Part shown: piece after piece, positions 51,401 through 58,732 of the stretch
Layout: each line of letters opens with the position of its first letter
Numbering within the stretch: the first letter of the stretch is position 1
DNA from: Rhizobium sp. AC27/96
GTDB taxonomy: Bacteria; Pseudomonadota; Alphaproteobacteria; Rhizobiales; Rhizobiaceae
Reading direction: 5' to 3'
Length of the DNA stretch: 64,000 bases
NCBI RefSeq assembly: GCF_001692325.1
Contig: NZ_LXKN01000019.1
Location: 1-64,000 of the forward strand
Program-made: the position numbers and the translations under genes
The notes under the pieces: model-generated
What the model was told of the DNA's origin: nothing
What the model saw: the letters and a program-made list of their open reading frames with translations, nothing else
Databases searched by the model: none

Positions 51401-52846
51401 TTCCGGGCATGCGAAGCGGCGAACTTGCACATGGGGGATGCTAAGTCCCCGCCATTCGCCATCCTTATAGCGCGTTATGAAGGCTTCGAGCGCGAGAATG
51501 CGCTGTTCCGGCCGTAGTGATTGAGGATCGCCGAAATCCAACACAACCGATGGATCGCGGCTAACAATTTCCTCGAAAACTGTGTCGCGGGTCAGGGCCA
51601 GCCAAGCTGCGACCGGCCGCATCGAGGGCCGTACGATTGGCATTCCCTGCGCAGTTTCCGTGAAGAGAAGGCGCTTGATGGACTTAATCGGCACGCCTCT
51701 CGCCAAAAGCGTCTCGAGCCGAACGGCAGCCAAATACTCCACAACGGACCGATGGTGAAATCGAACCCGGCCATAGCTCGCGAACCCGAAAAGCGGGCGT
51801 TCAAGTAGTGCCTTCTGTTCGTCGGGATTGGCATCTGACAACAGGCGCGACACATCCAATGCGGACTCGCTTGCTTCTACGTCGTCAGTGCTGGCATCAT
51901 AGCGGAGAGTGAGCTTTCGCATAAGGATGGCCCCCAATGCTAATCGGCTGGCGTATGATCGCGCCGTTTCGGTCGATAGCGTCGTGCGTTCTTCGCGGTC
52001 GGCGTTTGGCTTCAGCTTCGCCACGACGTTGGACTCGACCTGGTCACGATGACTCCTTATCCGTTGCTGATCGCGCCAGTCCGCGCAAAGCTCCACCAGA
52101 TCTTGCGGACGCTCGGCAAATTCTTCGGCGTCACGTTTTACAATATCGCGAAGCAATTCGTCAGGATTGGCGACCTTTTGAGAAACTGCCAGCGCGCGCA
52201 TCTGGCTCGTCGAGAGCGGTAACAGACCGACATTTGCCCAGCCACTCTCACGATCATCCTTGTCAAGGTTACGGGCTCGGCTGCCGTGCATCGCGATGTC
52301 GGCGAAGGCGTCAGCGGACGCAACCACAGTGTCGGGTTTTGGAATGGGGAACTGCTCTATCATCAGTTGGCGATCGATCGGCACCGGCCGACTGGTGACA
52401 ATTATGCGGACTCTTCCCAACTGGCGGTCGACTAACTTCCGGAGCTTCTTGAGGGCAGTGTCGAACTTTCCCCTGGTTAGTTTGAGCTCGTCGATCGAAT
52501 CCAGGAAGAACGTAGCCATATCGGATTGCGACCGCTGCCAAGCGCCCAGCCGGTCCAGTTCTTCAAGCGAAAGCATGTCGCCGATTGGATCGGTGGCAAG
52601 AGTGGAGAGGTCGAGGAAAAACGCCGCCTCGCCATTTTTCCAAAGTCGTCTCTGCTGGACTTGGCATTCATACGTCTTGCCCGAGCCGGATTCCGAGACG
52701 ATAAGCACACGCTGGAATTGGAATAGCTTATCCCAATCGAGCTCTTTTCGCCAGTACCTGCGCCGCGCCACTGAAGTCGCGGTTTTGAGATCGGCCACTT
52801 CCTCGTTGGTGAGCCGATAAAAGGTCCGGTGGACACCGTCACTCAT
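48491..52846 (-). CDS. NACHT-like STAND ATPase with C-terminal PD-(D/E)XK nuclease
   Basis: 1451-residue protein. An N-terminal P-loop ATPase has Walker A SESGSGKT at about 51-58, Walker B FFLDSIDEL around Asp116-Glu120, then VRIIVTSRPVP, as in NACHT ATPases. A winged-helix-like part (GFASYGRVRFHHRSVVEYLA, about 370) and a long helical-repeat region follow. At the end, residues about 1320-1345 read KETDIRL... then GTIELKIGEK, a PD-(D/E)XK nuclease core (Asp about 1325, Glu1340, Lys1342), followed by LRSAMKDQLLTKYLAPEH, usual after such cores. The nuclease is at the C-terminus, unlike most Avs-type proteins. The ATG at 52846 is preferred; a GTG at 52876 is possible. No partner gene overlaps it. 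Confidence 0.8.
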   Translation of the reverse strand: MSDGVHRTFYRLTNEEVADLKTATSVARRRYWRKELDWDKLFQFQRVLIVSESGSGKTYECQVQQRRLWKNGEAAFFLDLSTLATDPIGDMLSLEELDRLGAWQRSQSDMATFFLDSIDELKLTRGKFDTALKKLRKLVDRQLGRVRIIVTSRPVPIDRQLMIEQFPIPKPDTVVASADAFADIAMHGSRARNLDKDDRESGWANVGLLPLSTSQMRALAVSQKVANPDELLRDIVKRDAEEFAERPQDLVELCADWRDQQRIRSHRDQVESNVVAKLKPNADREERTTLSTETARSYASRLALGAILMRKLTLRYDASTDDVEASESALDVSRLLSDANPDEQKALLERPLFGFASYGRVRFHHRSVVEYLAAVRLETLLARGVPIKSIKRLLFTETAQGMPIVRPSMRPVAAWLALTRDTVFEEIVSRDPSVVLDFGDPQSLRPEQRILALEAFITRYKDGEWRGLSIPHVQVRRFACPELAETIQRRWKAGIANHEIRDLILDLIAAGPIPACGDIAYEVALDQKMPPTLRSTAVSVLVSLRDRRVSEIADALATLPTEWNEDVTRRAFLHLFPKHLPLPTLAKILARIREGKSAIDSLTYHLPRMIEEVATDDVDLDTLRDLLTTIVRAGTCWQPNDHPHLKTNRHDLLDALLAVCRRQCDLGVRTAPWVSSTLLALRLNDKHHRDNERVKALEAAIGDLPSAARELAFWAEHAFLSSMSQPDDPWSRLYTIIEEGGLPLSAEKDEVWVLRRLADPNEPLFHRQMMLWSLMTGLMYRTRASPTTLRDLLVLVADSPELTETVEERMKPSPHNEEMQRHERQYAKRQKAEKRKAAKAHASWVEFWNKIAGNPDELFQDERAPGTAWNLWRVMERTGSESRSAGWNREYIESQFGKAVADRLRATMLKVWRNDRPTLRSERPEGEKDTFLTRWQFGLAAIEAEAEDADWAKTLTPDEAELACRYAPIQLNGFPFWLETLAAPHPNAVEMVLGGELRLSLDENATENHSRALQDIQHASPKVAALFLPLIRGWVEAILKPNANVVASDLLVNQAIDILMKFGSEHDRSFIEQAVAQFLQSGLEVKGARIWLPLLFRLNPVRGTEVLEAGLAGITPGKETEAVAWFARLFGRDHVSNTVYVKGAEFTPSVLLRLTRLAYIQVRPQDDTHHAGTFTPDTRDNAQSARNVLLGAILDLGGADGWAAKMSLIDDPLFVHFADRGRILAEEKAAEEADAVTVSEADFKVLDTYGEAPPNTRDTMFQLLRDRLEDIDDLLLQDTSPRENWAAIEDERVLRRALAHELNSRSNHLYTVDQEAATADEKETDIRLRSTSSSEQGTIELKIGEKPRSAAELRSAMKDQLLTKYLAPEHSRSGCLVVSAATDRAWLHPETQQKMGLNELIEFLNVEARKLEAETGGSVRLMAKGLDLRPRLATERTTATASKAFRKPQNI

Positions 52847-52929
52847 TGTTGTTTCTGTCGTCACCTGAGGTCTCACCGTCCGTGCCGCGTGACGACGCAG
52901 TGCACTCCCGCGCAGTCGAAGTTCTGGTT

Positions 52930-53112
52930 TTACTTCTTATCTTTTAGGTACTTTTCGACCTTGGTTGCCGATTTTCCAACGGCTTTCACCGCACCCGCCA
53001 GCGCCTGGCCGGACACGTCGAATTTCTTCTTCCAATACTCTTTTTCCCAGTCTTCCGACATGTTGATGGTCTTCCTGTCCGGCACACCCGTTTTTTTCTT
53101 GTCGTCTGACAT
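52930..53112 (-). CDS. DUF3606 small protein
   Basis: 60-residue protein starting MSDDKKKTGVPDRKTINMSE, with WEKEYWKKKFDVSGQALAGA and VGKSATKVEKYLKDK. This is the DUF3606 pattern: a tiny, highly charged protein common on rhizobial and other proteobacterial replicons, function unknown. It lies 83 bases upstream of the NACHT-nuclease gene on the same strand but with no overlap. The 297 bases beyond it, to the next gene on the plus strand, contain nothing I can identify. Confidence 0.85.
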   Translation of the reverse strand: MSDDKKKTGVPDRKTINMSEDWEKEYWKKKFDVSGQALAGAVKAVGKSATKVEKYLKDKK

Positions 53113-53409
53113 TTGCCGCTCCTCGCTGCATTAACGTAAAACTACAATCACGACACGCGCAATTATTTTCCCACTACATCCGCCTAGGTTGCAAGTGCTG
53201 AATTATGCCAAAGCGGAGCTAAATCGCTGAAAAAATGGCTACGCGTAACTCCGTTGGGCGCGGACATCCGATAGCTTGCTTCCACTCACTGAAGGCTGTC
53301 CGACTGCTATGGGCCCCTTCCGTCTGCAGCGCGCCCGCACTGCGGTTCTGAGTGGGCTCGAGTCAGATAATCCAAGACGGACGTGGATCTTGATCAAAAG
53401 TATGTTTGA

Positions 53410-54543
53410 ATGCCACTCCAGTATGGACCTAAAAGAGCCGCGGCGATGAAAATCCTCTTATGTCGAATGGGTCGGACCGACGTGTATCCCAAGCAATTTA
53501 CTTTCGATCCGCAACTAGTTGAACGGGCCCGCTTAGTGACTTTGCGTTCGCCAAACCTGAATGTTCTTTCAGAGGAAAATCGCTCGAAATTGCCTGGTTT
53601 GGCACATTTCCTCGAACAGGGCTTCAAGGCCCGCGACGCTGATGGGAAGCTTTTGCTCCCCAATCTCAGTGCATTGGCAAATCGAACTGTGGGCATATTC
53701 AGCGACTACGGCGGCGAAGATCAGTCGAGCCGTTTCTTCACCTATTCCTTTATGGTTTGCGCCTTCGGATCCTTAGGGCCCTTTAAACAGGAGATGGCGT
53801 CTCTTCGGGCCAAATCGGGCCTTGGAGAAAAAGAGATTGCCTTCAAAGACTTTCGATATGGCCCGCTGCGTCGAATGCTTCCAGATTATTTGCAGCTATG
53901 CGATAATTATATCAATGGGCTGTTATTCACCCTCGTTGTCGACAAAACAATCTCGTCCCTGTTCGGGCCAGGCGATGCCGAGACCATGCGGCATATCACC
54001 GACGCATTGGATCAACCTGGCTATGGGACCGTTGCGCCGCAAGTTGGCGAGAAGCTCTTCCGGATTTCGCATTGTATAGCTTATCTTCTTGCGCTGTTGG
54101 GGCAGCCTGGACAGAAGATTTTTTGGATGACCGATCATGACGCAATAGGAGAAACGCCAGAGAAGCACACTAAGCTGGTCGAGATTCTCAACATGGTCCT
54201 CCCGCTATACACCACCAAGCGGTTCAGTCGTCTGGGGGGTGCCCGCCCATTCACGCCAAGGGCGTTCGACTTTCTCGACCTTCTCAGTATCGCAGATATA
54301 GCCGCGGGCACAATCGCACAGGTCCTCAGTAGCATGGAAGCGCTTGGCAAGGACAACGCTCAAATAAAGGAGGGGGGAGATAAGGTTCTGCGCTGGCTCT
54401 GCTACGACAGTATAACCTTGAAAAAATTGAGCTTGATCGTGAAGCGCATGCCAAATGGCGACGTAGGTTGTGGCCCGATTGATTTCGAGGCCCAGACTCA
54501 TGAAGAAGATGAGTTTTTTATTCCTATGCAGTTTCTTAGGTAG
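53410..54543 (+). CDS. DUF3800-like protein in the defence island
   Basis: 377-residue protein. The middle reads VGIFSDYGGEDQSSRFFTYS, then KEIAFKDFRYGPLRRMLPDY and NGLLFTLVVDKTISSLFG, a pattern like DUF3800 RNase H-fold proteins (acidic strand with Ser-Asp near the start, then a strand with a basic helix and a V-D-K strand). The first 90 residues and the last 120 are not recognised. DUF3800 genes are frequent in defence islands but no activity is established. The ATG at 53410 lacks a strong ribosome site; one at 53446 (MKILLCRMGRTDVYPKQFTF) would be a plausible alternative. The gene is more AT-rich than its neighbours, suggesting separate acquisition. Confidence 0.55.
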   Translation: MPLQYGPKRAAAMKILLCRMGRTDVYPKQFTFDPQLVERARLVTLRSPNLNVLSEENRSKLPGLAHFLEQGFKARDADGKLLLPNLSALANRTVGIFSDYGGEDQSSRFFTYSFMVCAFGSLGPFKQEMASLRAKSGLGEKEIAFKDFRYGPLRRMLPDYLQLCDNYINGLLFTLVVDKTISSLFGPGDAETMRHITDALDQPGYGTVAPQVGEKLFRISHCIAYLLALLGQPGQKIFWMTDHDAIGETPEKHTKLVEILNMVLPLYTTKRFSRLGGARPFTPRAFDFLDLLSIADIAAGTIAQVLSSMEALGKDNAQIKEGGDKVLRWLCYDSITLKKLSLIVKRMPNGDVGCGPIDFEAQTHEEDEFFIPMQFLR

Positions 54544-54958
54544 AGACGGCTCGAATTCAAAGTCCTCGTTCGATCAACTCAAGCCTTTCTCACGTCATGA
54601 GTAGTGGCGGACTCCGACCAACCGATTTTTGAGCTGTGAGCATCAGCAATGTTGGCGGATGGTGTAAGGCGGGTTCTCCTTTCCGGCGGCCAAAACCTGC
54701 GAGACCCTCGTCGGCTCCAAATCGGTCATTCCATCGAGGTCAAGCCGATGCATGCCATTGCAAAATTTAAGGTGGAGCGCTTTTTGCAATAGCAAGGTCG
54801 TGGGCTCGATTCCCTTCAAGAGCAGCGATGTGGAGCGGCTTTTAGATTGCTGGGCTCGTTCTTAACCCGGTTGTTCAACGGCACCGTTGTTGGGGGATAA
54901 CCGCTTGGCATCGTCGCCAATGCTTATTTCCTTCCAGCCCTTGCTATCATCCTGCCCA
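54544..54958. other. Interval without a recognised gene
   Basis: Between the DUF3800-like gene and the arsenic module. No gene, insertion sequence or strong repeat is visible. A phrase near 54793-54815 resembles a tRNA T-arm but lacks a proper stem. This looks like a junction between separately acquired segments. Confidence 0.4.
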
Positions 54959-54986
54959 TTTCTGCCGACAAGGTTGGCAGCAGAAA
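54959..54986 (-). terminator. Hairpin just after the arsenic MFS gene, possible terminator
   Basis: TTTCTGC (54959-54965) and GCAGAAA (54980-54986) are perfect inverted arms, with an inner CTGCC/GGCAG pairing possible. It lies 11 bases past the stop of the leftward ars operon. There is no clear T-run, so it may end or stabilise the message. Confidence 0.35.
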
Positions 54987-54997
54987 TAGGAGACCTG

Positions 54998-56212
54998 TTA
55001 TTGCCTGCTGAGAGCGGTCTCGGATGCGGCGAACGTGCGCATCAACCACATGATGCCGAGGAAGGCTGCTACGGCGACCATTCCGAGCAGTGCGGCGACT
55101 GAAAGCGACCATGATACCCCGATGTTCCGCATCATGAAGGCCAGAACGAATGGCGCTGCGGACGAGATCACCAAACGGATGGCCAGCACTTGCCCCTGCC
55201 GTTGGCCATAGCCTTCGCTTCCGAACAGTTCGAGCGGCAAGGTTCCCTGCACGATGCTGCTTAGGCCCGAGCCAAGGCCGAAGACGACCGCGAAGACCAG
55301 GGCACCTGGCACGGACGGCGCAGTGGTGATCAGGATGACCAGCGCCGCCGGCAACAAGACGGCGGATACGAGCGCCAACGTCGTTTGCGACAGGCCGCCC
55401 CCGAGCATCATGTTGGTAAAGCGGCTCAAGACCTGCGCGGGGCCGAACAAGGTGCCGACCATCACTGCCATGGCTCCGAGCCCGAGCGCTGACAGAACGG
55501 GAACCATGTGGACGAGGAGGGCCGCGTTGACGAAGCTCTCGAGCGCAAAGCCTGCCCCCATCAGAACGAATGCTGGCGTGCGGATCGACGCTGGAAGGCT
55601 AGGCTTGACATGCCTTGCCGGCGTGGCCCCCTTCGCAGCCTTGGTAACTCTAAATGAAAGCCAGGCATGGGTCGGCAAACAGACCAGGAGGTTGAGCGCG
55701 GCGAAGGCCAGATAGACCTGCCGCCACGACATGTGTTCATGCAGTGCCGTCGTAATCGGCCAGAAGATCGTCGAGGCAAAGCCTGCTATCAGTGTCAGAT
55801 AGGTGATGCTGCGTTGGGCGACCTGCGGCTTGATTTGGACGAGCAATGCGAAGGCGGCTCCGTACTGCACCAGGTTGGATGCCGTCTCGATCGCGATCAG
55901 CGAGACAACGAAGGCCACTTTGCCGGAAGAGAGGGCGCAGGCCACCAGCGCAAGAGCGGCGATTGCCGAGCCGCCTGTCATGACACGGCCAGCCCCGAAC
56001 CGATCGATCCATTTCCCCATCGTCGGCGCCGCGAGGCCGCCGATCAGGAGAGCGGCGGATAACGCGCCAAAAATCCATTCTGGCGACCAGTTCAAATCTC
56101 GCGCCATGGCCGGCGCGAGAATGCTGAAGCTATAGTAGAGGCTTCCATAGCCTATGATCTGCGTTAGACCGAGGGCAAGGATCGCGGAGACGGGAACCTT
56201 GTGATCGCTCAT
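54998..56212 (-). CDS. arsK: MFS transporter, probable arsenite exporter (ArsK-like)
   Basis: 404-residue major facilitator with about 12 hydrophobic segments. GLTQIIGYGSLYYSFSILAP (first segment) and the loop APTMGKWIDRFGAGRVMTGG (motif A between segments 2 and 3) are the clearest marks. It ends the leftward operon arsH-arsR-flavoprotein-MFS. ArsK-type MFS proteins export arsenite and antimonite in Agrobacterium, and the operon context supports that role; the substrate is inferred, not visible in the sequence. The gene starts 60 bases after the flavoprotein stop. Confidence 0.8.
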   Translation of the reverse strand: MSDHKVPVSAILALGLTQIIGYGSLYYSFSILAPAMARDLNWSPEWIFGALSAALLIGGLAAPTMGKWIDRFGAGRVMTGGSAIAALALVACALSSGKVAFVVSLIAIETASNLVQYGAAFALLVQIKPQVAQRSITYLTLIAGFASTIFWPITTALHEHMSWRQVYLAFAALNLLVCLPTHAWLSFRVTKAAKGATPARHVKPSLPASIRTPAFVLMGAGFALESFVNAALLVHMVPVLSALGLGAMAVMVGTLFGPAQVLSRFTNMMLGGGLSQTTLALVSAVLLPAALVILITTAPSVPGALVFAVVFGLGSGLSSIVQGTLPLELFGSEGYGQRQGQVLAIRLVISSAAPFVLAFMMRNIGVSWSLSVAALLGMVAVAAFLGIMWLMRTFAASETALSRQ

Positions 56213-56272
56213 CGAACCTGTTCCAGCGCGTTATCGGCGCGGGCCGTGCCATTGCATCCGCACCCTGTTTGC

Positions 56273-57589
56273 TTAGCCGCCTTTGCCGCCGCAGCATGCT
56301 CCGGACTTGCCGTCCTCCGTCAGGCTCACGCCAAGATCGACGCTGCAGACGCCCGTCTTCGGCAGTACCAGATGGACCTCGCGCGCCGCCTTGTGGTCGC
56401 CGGCGATCTCCGCCACCACGGAGCGCACCTGCTCGTATCCGGTCACCATCAGGAAGGTGGGTGCCCGTCCATAGGACTTTGAGCCGACGATGGTGAAGCC
56501 CGGTTCCGGATGCGCGAGTTCGACGACGCCATGCGGAGGCACGTCGCCACAGGAGTGGAGATTGGGATCGATCAGTGGCGCAAGCGCCGGGGGCGCTTCA
56601 ACGGTAGGATCGAGGGCGATGCGTAGTTCCCGCAAGAAGGAGAGATCCGGCCGGAACCCCGTGGTCACGATGATCCGATCGACGCCGATCGAGTATGGCA
56701 AACCAGCGAGTTTCGCGTCGACGCGGAGACTGTCGCCTTCCTTCTGAATCCTGCTTACGGCAAACGGCGCCAGCATGTTCAGGCGACCGTCCTCCATGGC
56801 GCTCTTGGCGGCAAGGCCGAGCGCGCCGCGCTCCGGCAACTGATCGTTCAGTCCGCCACCCAGCAGGCGGTCGACGCCGCAGCGGCGAAGCGCCCAGAAT
56901 ATCTCCGTGCCCGGTGCTGTCTCCTGAACCTCCATCAGCGCCAGCGCCGCGTTGATCGCGGAATGGCCGCCGCCAATCACGAGGACGCACTTGCCCGCAA
57001 ACTTGCCCCTCTCGACGCCACCGACATCGGGAATGCCATACGAGATGTAATCGGAAGCTGACGCCTCGCCGAGGACGGGCAGGCCGTCGACGCCGATCGG
57101 GTTCGGCTGCGTCCATGTGCCGGAGGCGTCGATCACAGCTCGGGCCTGAACCCGAACTTCCTCTCCATCCTTGTCCCTATATCGGACGACGAAGGCCGAT
57201 GCGTCGCGGCCGGCGGACGAGACCTTGTCCAGCCCTTCGCGGGTGATCGCGGTGACGGTGACGCCCAGCTTGAGGTTCTGCGCGATCTGCGGGAGTGCGG
57301 CGAGCGGCTGCAGATACGCGCCGACAATGTCGGACCCGGTTGGCAGAGCATCGCCATCAGGGCCTTGCCATCCAGCGTTCTCGAGAAGGGAGCGGGCGGC
57401 TGCGTCAATATTGTATCTCCATGGAGAGAACACGCGGACGTGTCCCCATTCGATCAGCGAAGCGCCAACCGTGTCGCCGCGCCCAAGAACAACGAGGGGG
57501 ATGCCACGGGTGACGAGATGCGCCGCGGCGGCGAGACCGACCGGGCCTGCACCAATGACGGCCACAGGAAGTTCACTAGCATTCAACAT
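56273..57589 (-). CDS. FAD/NAD(P)-binding flavoprotein of the ars operon (ArsO-like)
   Basis: 438-residue flavin-dependent oxidoreductase. An N-terminal dinucleotide fold (AVIGAGPVGLAAAAHLVTRG) binds FAD; a second one (GKCVLVIGGGHSAINAALAL, about residues 190-215) binds NAD(P)H. VIDASGTWTQPNPIG and VTTGFRPDLSFLREL are typical flavin monooxygenase linkers. The C-terminus carries CSVDLGVSL and ends ACCGGKGG, cysteines that may bind arsenic. Related genes are common in ars operons as ArsO or unnamed flavoproteins; the reaction is not known. It lies between arsR and the MFS exporter on the same strand. Confidence 0.8.
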   Translation of the reverse strand: MLNASELPVAVIGAGPVGLAAAAHLVTRGIPLVVLGRGDTVGASLIEWGHVRVFSPWRYNIDAAARSLLENAGWQGPDGDALPTGSDIVGAYLQPLAALPQIAQNLKLGVTVTAITREGLDKVSSAGRDASAFVVRYRDKDGEEVRVQARAVIDASGTWTQPNPIGVDGLPVLGEASASDYISYGIPDVGGVERGKFAGKCVLVIGGGHSAINAALALMEVQETAPGTEIFWALRRCGVDRLLGGGLNDQLPERGALGLAAKSAMEDGRLNMLAPFAVSRIQKEGDSLRVDAKLAGLPYSIGVDRIIVTTGFRPDLSFLRELRIALDPTVEAPPALAPLIDPNLHSCGDVPPHGVVELAHPEPGFTIVGSKSYGRAPTFLMVTGYEQVRSVVAEIAGDHKAAREVHLVLPKTGVCSVDLGVSLTEDGKSGACCGGKGG

Positions 57590-57643
57590 GACAGCTCCTT
57601 CTGTATTTCTAGTAATTTGGAATTATCTAGGCAAAAAAAGGGA

Positions 57644-57988
57644 TCACTCCGCAGCCTCCGCGGTCGTCGATCCGCATTTGGCATCGGCACAGCATTCGTC
57701 CACGAGATAGCCGACCAGCGCCTGCATCTCCGGATAGTTGGCGCGGCAGATCAGCGTCGTTACCTGCCGTTCCTGAGTCACGAGGCCGGTGTCGACCAGG
57801 CGCTTCAGATGATGGGACAGAGTCGACGCCGCGATATCCAGCTTTTCCTGAATGCGGCCTACGGACAATCCATCCTCTCCGGCGCGAACAAGCGTCCGGT
57901 AGAGTTGGAGACGGGTGGTGTTCCCGAGAGCTTCGAGCTGGGCGGCGGCTATTTCGATTTTCATGGAAATACCGTGATCCGTGTCCAT
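57644..57988 (-). CDS. arsR: Arsenic-responsive repressor ArsR
   Basis: 114-residue SmtB/ArsR winged-helix repressor. LEALGNTTRLQLYRTLVRAG, then LSVGRIQEKLDIAASTLSHH (recognition helix), LKRLVDTGLVTQERQV and the wing. The usual CVC site in the recognition helix is absent; instead DECCADAKC near the C-terminus supplies three cysteines, a known alternative arsenic site in ArsR proteins. The start at 57988 is used; an internal ATG eight codons later is possible. The 12-bp dyad upstream (57997-58030) is its likely operator. It lies between arsH and the flavoprotein gene. Confidence 0.92.
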   Translation of the reverse strand: MDTDHGISMKIEIAAAQLEALGNTTRLQLYRTLVRAGEDGLSVGRIQEKLDIAASTLSHHLKRLVDTGLVTQERQVTTLICRANYPEMQALVGYLVDECCADAKCGSTTAEAAE

Positions 57989-57996
57989 TAAGAAGT

Positions 57997-58030
57997 CAAG
58001 GCTATTTCGACAAATGTGGAAATAGCCTTG
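57997..58030. promoter_or_regulatory. Perfect 12-bp dyad upstream of arsR, probable ArsR operator
   Basis: CAAGGCTATTTC (57997-58008) and GAAATAGCCTTG (58019-58030) are perfect inverted arms separated by 10 bases, in the 48-base gap between arsH and arsR. ArsR proteins bind such long AT-containing dyads at their own promoter. On the minus strand the right end includes TTGAC, a possible -35. It could also act as a weak terminator for arsH. Confidence 0.65.
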
Positions 58031-58036
58031 TCCCAG

Positions 58037-58732
58037 TCAGATCGACTTCAGGGAAACCCGCTGCTCGAGTTTTTCCGCCTCTTCCTTCCGCTCGCTGTAG
58101 CGATCGGTGAGGTAGTCGGACGCGTTGCGCGTCAGGATGGTGAAATTCACAAGTTCCTCGCAGACATCCACGACCCGATCGTAGTAGGAGGATGGCTTCA
58201 TGCGTCCGTCAGCATGGAATGCCTGGAAAGCCTTGGCGACCGACGACTGGTTCGGGATGGTGATCATCCGCATCCAACGGCCGAGAACCCGGAGCTGGTT
58301 GATGGCGTTGAACGATTGTGAGCCACCGGAAACCTGCATGACCGCAAGCGTCTTGCCCTGTGTCGGCCGGACCGAGCCGACAGACAGCGGTATCCAGTCG
58401 ATCTGGGATTTCATAATGCCAGTCATGGCACCGTGGCGTTCCGGGCTGACCCACACCTGGCCCTCAGACCATTCCGACAACCCCCGCAGTTCCTGCACCT
58501 TGGGATGCGTCACCGGCGCAGCATCTGGCAAGGGAAGGCCCTCCGGATTGAAGATCCGTATCTCGCAGCCGAAGTGTTCGAGCAATCGTGCGGCCTCGTG
58601 CGCCAGGAACCGGCTGTAGGAGATGGTCTGAAGCGAACTATAGGGGATCAGAATGCGTGGCTTAGCCGAGTGTCGGCGATGTGACACGATCTTGGAGCTA
58701 TTGATAAAGTCTAAAGCCCGGGATTTCCTCAT
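58037..58732 (-). CDS. arsH: ArsH flavoprotein with rearranged N-terminus
   Basis: 231-residue NADPH-dependent FMN reductase of the ArsH family, which oxidises trivalent organoarsenicals. The body is a strong match: GLPLPDAAPVTHPKVQELRG, WSEGQVWVSPERHGAMTGIM, VMQVSGGSQSFNAINQLRVL. The first 25 residues (MRKSRALDFINSSKIVSHRR) do not look like ArsH and are encoded by DNA shared with the 3' end of the helicase gene (34-base overlap). The FMN-phosphate loop, usually YGSLRxxSYS, reads YSSLQTISYS, losing Gly and Arg. So the 5' end seems to have been replaced at a recombination junction and the enzyme may be impaired. No separate promoter is visible. Confidence 0.85.
   Translation of the reverse strand: MRKSRALDFINSSKIVSHRRHSAKPRILIPYSSLQTISYSRFLAHEAARLLEHFGCEIRIFNPEGLPLPDAAPVTHPKVQELRGLSEWSEGQVWVSPERHGAMTGIMKSQIDWIPLSVGSVRPTQGKTLAVMQVSGGSQSFNAINQLRVLGRWMRMITIPNQSSVAKAFQAFHADGRMKPSSYYDRVVDVCEELVNFTILTRNASDYLTDRYSERKEEAEKLEQRVSLKSI

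Noticed and set aside
54791..54815. tRNA-like phrase GGGCTCGATTCCC, a possible attachment-site remnant
   Set aside because: The flanking bases do not form a T-stem and no acceptor end or rest of a tRNA is visible.
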